The position numbers were made by a program, and so were the translations under genes. DNA of 14,444 nucleotides from an uncultured Bacilli bacterium (GTDB lineage: Bacteria; Bacillota_I; Bacilli_A; RF39; UBA660): positions 1 to 14,444 of the forward strand of contig CAKOOW010000029.1 in assembly GCA_934098445.1 (NCBI GenBank), read 5' to 3'. A model generated the notes under the pieces. It made no database searches, had not been told where the DNA came from, and was given only the letters and a program-made list of their open reading frames with translations. This document shows positions 5,870-11,360 of this stretch, in pieces. The stretch's first letter is position 1, and every line of letters begins with the position of its first letter.

Positions 5870-7203
5870 TGATTAAATTAAAGAATAGTAAGATATTTGT
5901 TTTAGGAATGGCTAGAAGTGGTTATGAAGTAAGTAAGTATTTAAGTCGTTATAATAACGAAATTATTGTTACGGATGCTAAGGAACAAGATAGGGATAAA
6001 GTTAAAGAGTTAGAGACTCTAGGAGTAAAGGTAGTTATTACTGATAAACCGGCAGATTTATTAGATGAAACTTTTGACTTAGTGATTAAAAATCCAGGGA
6101 TTAAGTATACTAATCCATTGATAGTAAAAGCTAATTCTTTAGGAATAGCCGTTGTTAATGAGATGGAAGTTGCATCATACTTCTTTCCTAAAAATTTACA
6201 AGTGATTGGGGTGACAGGGTCGAATGGGAAGACTACAACGACTAATTTAATTCATGAGATGTTAAAGGCTTCCCATAAGAAGGTTATTATGGCTGGTAAT
6301 ATGGGTATTCCGGTATGTAGTATTTTAGATAATCTTACTGATGATACTATTTTATTACTAGAGGTTTCCATTCAACAGTTATGTAATTTAAGTCATTTTA
6401 AGACTAATGTTAGTGTGTTGACTAATTTAACTCCTACACATATAGACTTTTTAGATACTTATGAGAATTATAAGAATACGAAGAAGAGAATATTTAATAA
6501 TCATAGTGATGAAGATATTGCTATTATAAATATGGGTAATGCTGATGAGATGGAGTTAACTAAAGATATTAAGTCACATAAGATTTATTTTAGTAGTAAA
6601 GCAGATACTGATATCTGTGTTAAGGGGGATTATCTAAATTACTTTGGGGAAGATATTATTAAACTAGAAGATATCAAGTTACAAGGAATGCATAATTATG
6701 AGAATGCTTGTTGTGCAATAGGAGCCGTTAAACATTATGGTGTTAGTAACGAAGCCATCACTCAAGTTTTAAAGACTTTTGGGGGTGTTGAACATCGTTT
6801 AGAGTTTGTTCGTAAGGTTAATGGGGTAGAATATTATAATGACTCAGAAGCTACGAATACGGTCTCAACTATTATAGCGTTGAAAGCTTTTAAGAAACCA
6901 GAAATCTTAATATTAGGGGGGTTAGATAGAGGACATTCTTTTGACCCATTAAATGATTATATTGGAAATGTTAAGCTAGTAGGATGCTACGGAGAAACAA
7001 AGCAAAAAATTGAAGAATGGGCTCATAAGATGAATTTACCAGTCAAAGTATTTGATAATCTTCATGATACTACTATGTATATCGCCAGTGTTGCTTCCCC
7101 TGGGGATGTAGTGTTACTTTCGCCAGCTTGTGCTTCTTGGGATCAATATAAGTGTTGTGAAGATCGTGGAGATGAATTTAAGAGTATTGTAAATGGATTA
7201 TAA
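5869..7203 (+). CDS. murD: MurD-type UDP-MurNAc-L-Ala--glutamate ligase, divergent
   Basis: This 444-residue cytoplasmic Mur ligase is expected to add D-Glu to UDP-MurNAc-L-Ala using ATP. The N-terminal Rossmann-like domain begins KIFVLGMARSGYEVSKYL (8-25). The ATP loop is GVTGSNGKTTTT (114-125). Lys205 aligns with the carbamylated lysine. GMHNYENA (273-280), LGGLDRG (349-355) and LLSPACASWDQY (416-427) with RGDEF are standard for MurD in Firmicutes. Three usually conserved blocks differ: the SSFQL segment reads SIQQL (167-171), the HLDYH/HLDRH segment reads HIDFL (191-195), and NDSKATN reads NDSEATN (324-330, Glu327 for Lys). MurD is the best call; altered amino-acid or nucleotide recognition cannot be excluded. 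It starts in a TAATG overlap with the GNAT gene, with AAGGAG 7 nt upstream. Confidence 0.9.
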   Translation: MIKLKNSKIFVLGMARSGYEVSKYLSRYNNEIIVTDAKEQDRDKVKELETLGVKVVITDKPADLLDETFDLVIKNPGIKYTNPLIVKANSLGIAVVNEMEVASYFFPKNLQVIGVTGSNGKTTTTNLIHEMLKASHKKVIMAGNMGIPVCSILDNLTDDTILLLEVSIQQLCNLSHFKTNVSVLTNLTPTHIDFLDTYENYKNTKKRIFNNHSDEDIAIINMGNADEMELTKDIKSHKIYFSSKADTDICVKGDYLNYFGEDIIKLEDIKLQGMHNYENACCAIGAVKHYGVSNEAITQVLKTFGGVEHRLEFVRKVNGVEYYNDSEATNTVSTIIALKAFKKPEILILGGLDRGHSFDPLNDYIGNVKLVGCYGETKQKIEEWAHKMNLPVKVFDNLHDTTMYIASVASPGDVVLLSPACASWDQYKCCEDRGDEFKSIVNGL

Positions 7204-7837
7204 AATGCAGGTTGTATTAGACAATAAAGCAATTGATGTTATAATCGAACATAAACAAAATAAAAATCTCTATATACGGGTTACGGATAATTTAGAGTTA
7301 TTAGTAACTTGTAATAAAAGGGTATCAGAAAAAGAAATATTAAGTATTATTAAGAAGAATGAGAAGTCTTTAATAAATATGTATCTTAAGAAAGAAAAAG
7401 AATTAGATAATAATAGTATCTTTTATTACTTAGGTAATCCTTATACAATTATATATAATAAAGATATTAAGAAGTATGATATTATAGATGATTGTATTAT
7501 TGTTAAAGATGAGAAGATGTTAAAGAAGTTTTATAGTGATGAGTGTATTCGGGTATTTAGTAATGAATTAAAAAAGTATGAAAAAGAGTTTAATTATTTA
7601 CCTAAGTATTCCTTAAGAGTTAGAAAGATGAAGACAAGATGGGGAGTATGTAATAGGGGGAATAATACCGTTACTTTGAATAGTGAACTTCTAAAGAAAG
7701 AAATAAGGCTTATTGATTATGTCGTTGTTCATGAACTTAGTCATTTTAAAGAAGCTAATCATAGTGATAAGTTCTGGTATGAAGTATCTTTAAGATATCC
7801 TGATTATAAGAAAGCTAGAAAAGAGTTAAATAGTTAA
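7193..7837 (+). CDS. YgjP-like zinc metallopeptidase domain protein
   Basis: This 214-residue protein has the YgjP-like (DUF45, WLM-related) metallopeptidase core: TRWGVCNRG (148-156), then HELSH (180-184) as the HExxH zinc and catalytic site, and NHSDKFW (189-195) with His190 as the probable third zinc ligand. The N-terminal half forms predicted beta strands followed by a lysine-rich helix. No signal peptide or membrane segment is present, so it is probably cytoplasmic. Substrates of this family are not established; in some bacteria relatives are linked to type I restriction loci, but nothing of that kind is here. The ATG at 7193 overlaps the last 11 bases of murD; the alternative is ATG 7205, just after the murD stop. 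It is the last gene before a strong terminator. Confidence 0.85.
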   Translation: MDYKMQVVLDNKAIDVIIEHKQNKNLYIRVTDNLELLVTCNKRVSEKEILSIIKKNEKSLINMYLKKEKELDNNSIFYYLGNPYTIIYNKDIKKYDIIDDCIIVKDEKMLKKFYSDECIRVFSNELKKYEKEFNYLPKYSLRVRKMKTRWGVCNRGNNTVTLNSELLKKEIRLIDYVVVHELSHFKEANHSDKFWYEVSLRYPDYKKARKELNS

Positions 7838-7861
7838 AGATGTCGTTTGGACATCTTTTTT
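7836..7861 (+). terminator. Strong terminator ending the polA-murD-ygjP block
   Basis: A 9-bp perfect stem, AAAGATGTC (7836-7844) / GACATCTTT (7850-7858), with loop GTTTG, runs into a T tract (7856-7861). It begins inside the stop codon of the metallopeptidase gene. Confidence 0.92.
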
Positions 7862-7870
7862 GGACAAAAG

Positions 7871-7896
7871 AAAAAAGTGTTTAGATGACACTTTTT
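7871..7896 (-). terminator. Terminator of the AAA ATPase gene
   Basis: A 9-bp perfect inverted repeat, AAAAAGTGT (7872-7880) / ACACTTTTT (7888-7896), has a 7-nt loop. Read on the reverse strand it ends in six T residues, the last at 7871. The ATPase stop codon (7883-7881) lies in the loop. With the forward terminator 10 bp away it separates two convergent units. Confidence 0.88.
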
Positions 7897-9125
7897 AAAT
7901 CTTCATTATTATAGATAAAATCAACTATATTGATATTATGAATACCCTTTACATTTTTTTGAAGAGGAAAGTCAAAGACAAATAGATATCTTGGATATAA
8001 GTCTTTAATTTCAAAGAATGGCTTGTATTCTCTTGTTTCAGTTTTTTCTTCATCTATATTTTTTGAAACTTGTAAATAGTAATAATTTTCCAGTCCTTGA
8101 CGAGCAATAAAATCACATTCTAATTTGCCGATTCTGCCAACACTTAATGAATAATCTTTGCTTAAAAGATAATTATGAAGGATATTTTCTAAAACAGGTC
8201 CATAATTTATTCTATTATCGGTATTATAAACAAAATATAAACTTAAATCTGCTAAATAGTATTTTTTTTCGCCCTTTAATGAAATTTTAGATTTAATGTC
8301 AAACAAATCACATGGTATAATTATTTTAGCATTAACTAGAATATCTATATATCGTTCAATAGTTCTAATGTCAATATTTATATTTTGACTTTCATAAAAT
8401 TTGCTGATACTTGAAGCTGAAGTAATAGAGCCAAAATTGTTGATAACGTAGTTTTGAACATTTTTAAACATTTCTGCATTTTTGATTTTTTCATTAGTTT
8501 TGATATCTTTTTCAAAAATGTCATCTAAGATATTTTTAGTATATCTTCTTTTATCTTCATCATTGTCGAGTACAATTGTTCCAGGAAAGCCTCCATTTCG
8601 AATAAAAGATTCAAATTCTAAATAAATATTGGTATTTACTTCTTTTTTAAAAAATTTTTTCATATCAACATATTCATAAAAATTTAAAGGCAATACTTCT
8701 ATTTCAATCTTTCGACCGGTTAATTTAGTTGTTAAGTTGCCGGATAAAAGATAAGAGTTAGAGCCAGTTATGAAGATTGAGACATTGGCCTCATTACGAT
8801 AGCTTTCTACTACTTCTTCAAAATCTTTGATATTTTGAATTTCATCAATAAATAAATAGTAATTTTCTTTGTTAGTTATTTTACTAGCTATTAGTTCATC
8901 TAATTGCTCTTTAGTTTTAATATTCTTACATTCTCTGCTATCTAACTTAATATTAATAATGTTTTCTTCTTTGATACCATAGTTTTTTAACTCTTCAATT
9001 ATACTTAATAGCAGATAAGATTTACCCGCTCTTCTGATACCAGTTATGACTTTGATTATTTCTGTGTTGTGATAAAATCCTCTGATTTTTCTTAAATAAT
9101 TTTCTCTTATATATATTTTTTCCAC
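7881..9125 (-). CDS. AAA_14 / DUF4143 ATPase
   Basis: This is a protein of about 414 residues. The N-terminal P-loop domain has Walker A GIRRAGKS, Walker B YYLFIDEIQ about 60 residues later, a sensor-like FITGSNS, and TTKLTGR carrying a possible arginine finger. This is the AAA_14 pattern with the DUF4143 C-terminal domain, where ECDFIA and YYLQVSKN correspond to the nuclease-like E-x-D...Q-V strands. A winged-helix-like linker lies between. The family's cellular role is not settled; such genes are scattered and often mobile, and toxin-antitoxin-like roles have been proposed. A GTG start at 9125 is chosen because SD-like GGTGAT (9135-9130) precedes it and the promoter would start transcription near 9135. 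TTG 9137 would lie upstream of that; GTG 9134 is possible if leaderless. Its codon use is more A/T-rich than ftsW or murD, and it has its own promoter and terminator. Confidence 0.9.
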   Translation of the reverse strand: MEKIYIRENYLRKIRGFYHNTEIIKVITGIRRAGKSYLLLSIIEELKNYGIKEENIINIKLDSRECKNIKTKEQLDELIASKITNKENYYLFIDEIQNIKDFEEVVESYRNEANVSIFITGSNSYLLSGNLTTKLTGRKIEIEVLPLNFYEYVDMKKFFKKEVNTNIYLEFESFIRNGGFPGTIVLDNDEDKRRYTKNILDDIFEKDIKTNEKIKNAEMFKNVQNYVINNFGSITSASSISKFYESQNINIDIRTIERYIDILVNAKIIIPCDLFDIKSKISLKGEKKYYLADLSLYFVYNTDNRINYGPVLENILHNYLLSKDYSLSVGRIGKLECDFIARQGLENYYYLQVSKNIDEEKTETREYKPFFEIKDLYPRYLFVFDFPLQKNVKGIHNINIVDFIYNNEDLKSVI

Positions 9126-9141
9126 TTTAATCACCAATTTA

Positions 9142-9170
9142 ATTGTAGCTTTTTATAGAAAAAAAGTCAA
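9142..9170 (-). promoter_or_regulatory. Sigma-A-type promoter of the AAA ATPase gene
   Basis: On the reverse strand, TTGACT (9170-9165) is followed after exactly 17 bp by TACAAT (9147-9142), a near-consensus housekeeping promoter. Transcription would begin near 9135, which helps choose the start codon of the ATPase gene. It is the only promoter in this window with both elements near consensus. Confidence 0.75.
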
Positions 9171-9210
9171 GTTATTGACATAAAATGGTCTATACGTGTC
9201 TGAAATATGT

Positions 9211-9243
9211 AGATAACTCTTGATTTTGATTGATGTTTAAGAA
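9211..9243. repeat. Apparent decayed copy of the ftsW 3' end
   Basis: This stretch matches 9285-9317, which spans the last eight codons and the stop of ftsW, at 26 of 33 positions without gaps. It begins with the identical octamer AGATAACT and includes the identical heptamer TTTAAGA. The mismatches are mostly transitions. The copy lies 74 bp beyond the original in the otherwise empty 9138-9293 interval and is not open in the ftsW frame. It may be the scar of a partial duplication; A/T-richness raises the chance of coincidence. I see no RNA gene, clear terminator or other gene in the rest of this interval. Confidence 0.4.
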
Positions 9244-9293
9244 AATACAATACGAAGATAAGTTTTGCAAACGGCCTTAACAACAGATAACTT

Positions 9294-10373
9294 TTAATTT
9301 TTACTAATATTTAAGATAATACCGATAGAAGCAAAGGATACTAAAAGACTAGAGCCGCCATAACTAAAGAAGGGTAAGGTTACTCCAGTTACAGGGATAA
9401 GACCAACAACTACACATAAGTTTAATAAGGCTTGGATAAGGATGCCAAAAGAAAGACCAAAAGATAGGTATTTAGCAAAGAGGTTTTTAGCTTGGAGACT
9501 AGTTTTAATAGAGAAATAGAAAAGTAATAAGAAGATAGAAGTGACTACTAAGACACCTAGAAAGCCAAATTCTTCAGAGATGATAGAGAAGATAAAGTCA
9601 GTTTGCGGTTCGGGTAAGTAGAAATGCTTTTGGATAGAGGAGCCGAAGCCTAGACCGAGAAGACCTCCGGGACCGATAGCGTATAGACTTTGAATGATTT
9701 GAAAACCACTACCTAGAGGGTCAACCCAAGGATTAATAAAAGAGATAATACGGGCTAAACGATAGGGGGCAACAATGATAAGACCAATAATACCTACTAG
9801 ACCTAGGATACCACATTTAACGAAGAAAGAGATTTTAGCTCCGGAGATAAAGATAATCATAATAAGAGTAAGAACTATTACCATGCCTTGACCAAAGTCG
9901 GGTTCTAACATAATAAGACCAAAGAAGAGAAAGATTATTCCTAAGATAGGGAAGATTCCTTTAACAATATCTTTGATGGAAGAATCATTATTAGCTAGGT
10001 ATTTAGAGACAAAAATAATTAAACCAATTTTAGCAAATTCGGAGGGTTGAATACCAAAAGAGCCAATCCCAAACCAACTTCTAGCCCCGTTTCTTACTTT
10101 ACCAATACCGGGAATTAAGACTAAGACTAGGAGAATAAAACAGACTAAGAGAATTTTATTAGCATATTTATAATAATTTTTATAATCATAGTTAGATAGG
10201 ATAATCATAATTAGAATACCAATAATAAAAAATAAGGCTTGGTGTTTAACGTACTTTAAGGAATCATTAAACTTATATTCGGCCCAGATATTACTAGCAG
10301 AGTAGATCATAATAATTCCTAGGATACCGGCTATTATACTTAAGAAAAATAATTTATAATCTATTTTTTTCAA
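9294..10373 (-). CDS. ftsW: SEDS peptidoglycan glycosyltransferase FtsW
   Basis: This 359-residue polytopic membrane protein of the SEDS family (FtsW/RodA/SpoVE) polymerises lipid II into glycan strands with a class B penicillin-binding protein at the septum. About ten hydrophobic segments are visible. Family signatures are GARSWFGIGSFGIQPSEFAK (96-115), the catalytic-Asp segment LEPDFGQG (D159), PEPQTDFIFSIISEEFGF (254-271), and PVTGVTLPFFSYGGSS (327-342). The last two, with the short N-terminus, favour FtsW/SpoVE over RodA, though paralogues cannot be excluded. The TTG at 10373 is chosen because AGGTGG lies 6 nt upstream and the protein then begins MKKIDYKLFF; the TTG at 10427 has no ribosome binding site and lies inside the upstream terminator. 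A dedicated promoter is not obvious between that terminator and the gene. Confidence 0.94.
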   Translation of the reverse strand: MKKIDYKLFFLSIIAGILGIIMIYSASNIWAEYKFNDSLKYVKHQALFFIIGILIMIILSNYDYKNYYKYANKILLVCFILLVLVLIPGIGKVRNGARSWFGIGSFGIQPSEFAKIGLIIFVSKYLANNDSSIKDIVKGIFPILGIIFLFFGLIMLEPDFGQGMVIVLTLIMIIFISGAKISFFVKCGILGLVGIIGLIIVAPYRLARIISFINPWVDPLGSGFQIIQSLYAIGPGGLLGLGFGSSIQKHFYLPEPQTDFIFSIISEEFGFLGVLVVTSIFLLLFYFSIKTSLQAKNLFAKYLSFGLSFGILIQALLNLCVVVGLIPVTGVTLPFFSYGGSSLLVSFASIGIILNISKN

Positions 10374-10424
10374 AAAGAACCACCTATATAAATATATGTC
10401 TTGGCTATTAAATATATGGTTAAA

Positions 10425-10457
10425 CAAATAAAAACTTTAAGAACCATCTCTTAAAGT
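10425..10457 (-). terminator. Terminator after regulator and 29-codon gene
   Basis: On the reverse strand, ACTTTAAGA (10457-10449) and TCTTAAAGT (10442-10434) form a perfect 9-bp stem with a 6-nt loop, followed by TTTTATTT. It ends the unit made by the Crp-family gene and the small gene, and separates them from ftsW. Confidence 0.82.
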
Positions 10458-10487
10458 CTTTATACTATCTATTTTTAGAACTCGTTA

Positions 10488-10577
10488 TTAGCAGTCTTTT
10501 TTAGTTCTTTTTTCTATGTTTTCAATATTTTCAACGGTTTGTTCTATTAAGCCTTCAATATTTTCAAAATAATTCAT
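10488..10577 (-). CDS. 29-residue small protein, unknown
   Basis: A 29-codon open frame has a textbook ribosome binding site, AGGAGG (10588-10583), 5 nt before the ATG. It starts 32 bp after the regulator gene and its stop is 30 bp before a strong terminator. The peptide opens MNYFENIEGL, has a repeated E-N-I-E pattern in the middle, and ends in a basic stretch with a final Cys29. Hydrophobic residues at 4, 7, 11, 15, 18 and 21, with Glu and Asn between, suggest one amphipathic helix or a short coiled coil; it is not a membrane segment. I recognise no family. Co-transcription with a Crp-type regulator facing nrdD suggests, without proof, a role in controlling that regulator or the anaerobic reductase. 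It is not a typical attenuation leader peptide, since no regulated gene follows before the terminator. Confidence 0.75.
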   Translation of the reverse strand: MNYFENIEGLIEQTVENIENIEKRTKKDC

Positions 10578-10609
10578 TTATTCCTCCTAGAAAAATTAGA
10601 CTATATAAT

Positions 10610-11248
10610 TTAGTTAAATGAATATAGTAGAGTAATAACTCTTCCTTTAGTAGTGATAAAACCTTCTTCTTTTAAATTTTTAAGTTCTCTTGTCATAGCA
10701 CTCCTATCGATAGCTAAATAATCAGCTAAGTCTTGCCAAGTGCTTTTAAGATAGATAATCTTCGAACGGTTTTTTAAGGCTTCAATCCGGAAGTATTCTA
10801 ATAGTTTATTACGAATAGTCTTTTGGGTAAGAATTTCGATTCTTTCATTCTTAAGAGTATTTTTTTCTAAAGATATCATGACAAGGTTTTTAAGAAATTG
10901 ATTGTAGTAGGGATATTTAGAGTCTGTAATACTTAGGATAACTTTATAGTCTAACCAAAGAATTTTAGTATCTTCTTTAGTAATTATTTCATAATCATTG
11001 CTAAGAAGACTAGTTAGGGAAGTACCTAGTATTTCTTCTTCATAGATAGTTTCAATGATAGTACGAGTACCATTATAATCAATTCTTATAATATCTAGGC
11101 TTCCCCTTATAACAAGACCAATACTTTCTTTATCTTTAAAAAGATAGGCGATATTGACATTTGGTTGATATGTAAAGGTAGATGTTTCTAAGAGCTTTAG
11201 TAATTTATCTTTATTATCTGGGTTTATGTCTTTGAAGAGTGATATCAT
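10610..11248 (-). CDS. Crp/Fnr-family transcriptional regulator
   Basis: This 212-residue regulator has a beta-roll cyclic-nucleotide-binding-like sensor domain (about 10-105), a long dimerisation helix (about 112-140) and a C-terminal winged helix. The helix-turn-helix runs TWQDLADYLAIDRSAMTREL (170-189). Aligned with E. coli CRP, Arg180 and Arg185 are kept (R182, R187) but Glu181 is Ser183, so its DNA target should differ from TGTGA. The protein contains no cysteine, so it cannot carry an Fnr-type iron-sulfur cluster; the arginine and glutamate residues that bind cAMP in CRP are also not evident. The ligand is unknown. AGGTG lies a few bases before the ATG. It is divergent from nrdD, with a 16-bp palindrome between them, and is followed by a 29-codon gene. 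Likely targets: nrdDG-dut and itself. Confidence 0.92.
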   Translation of the reverse strand: MISLFKDINPDNKDKLLKLLETSTFTYQPNVNIAYLFKDKESIGLVIRGSLDIIRIDYNGTRTIIETIYEEEILGTSLTSLLSNDYEIITKEDTKILWLDYKVILSITDSKYPYYNQFLKNLVMISLEKNTLKNERIEILTQKTIRNKLLEYFRIEALKNRSKIIYLKSTWQDLADYLAIDRSAMTRELKNLKEEGFITTKGRVITLLYSFN

Positions 11249-11268
11249 GTTTACACCTCATAATTAAA

Positions 11269-11297
11269 AATATAGCAAAAAACTTAAAATGTTGCAA
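11269..11297 (-). promoter_or_regulatory. Promoter of the Crp-family gene
   Basis: On the reverse strand, TTGCAA (11297-11292) is followed after 17 bp by TATATT (11274-11269), preceded by an extended TG (11277-11276). The -35 lies wholly inside the palindrome at 11290-11305, so a protein bound there should block polymerase: the arrangement of negative autoregulation. Confidence 0.6.
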
Positions 11298-11305
11298 GTG
11301 CAACA
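11290..11305. promoter_or_regulatory. 16-bp palindrome, putative Crp-family operator
   Basis: TGTTGCA-AG-TGCAACA is a perfect palindrome except for its AG centre. It has the size and two-fold symmetry of Crp/Fnr boxes but not the TGTGA or TTGAT half-site. Its centre (11297.5) is about 41.5 bp before the predicted nrdD start point at 11339, the class II activator position, and it overlaps the regulator's own -35. Confidence 0.7.
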
Positions 11306-11323
11306 AAATAATTTTTGAGATTA

Positions 11324-11332
11324 TGCTATAGT
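11324..11332 (+). promoter_or_regulatory. Extended -10 promoter of nrdD-nrdG-dut
   Basis: TG-C-TATAGT at 11324-11332 is an extended -10. No -35 resembling TTGACA is present 15-19 bp upstream; the -35 region reads ACAAAA. This is the usual condition of an activator-dependent promoter. Predicted transcription start is near 11339, about 22 nt before the nrdD ATG. Confidence 0.65.
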
Positions 11333-11360
11333 GGGTATGTTACGAAAGGATATTAGATGT

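Noticed and set aside
9175..9196. Forward-strand TTGACA followed by TATACG as a promoter
   Set aside because: The spacing is 10 bp, far too short, and no forward gene follows; transcription would run antisense into ftsW.
9186..9224. Forward 12-codon frame (ATG at 9186) in the ftsW-ATPase interval
   Set aside because: There is no ribosome binding site or conserved feature; frames this short are expected by chance.
11306..11345. NrdR box upstream of nrdD
   Set aside because: I looked for ACAnTATATnTTGTG-like pairs and found only a loose match across the -10 region, with no second box at the expected spacing.
11331..11360. GTG at 11331 as the nrdD start
   Set aside because: It sits within the extended -10 element and upstream of the predicted transcription start; ATG 11361 has a ribosome binding site and matches the family's N-terminus.
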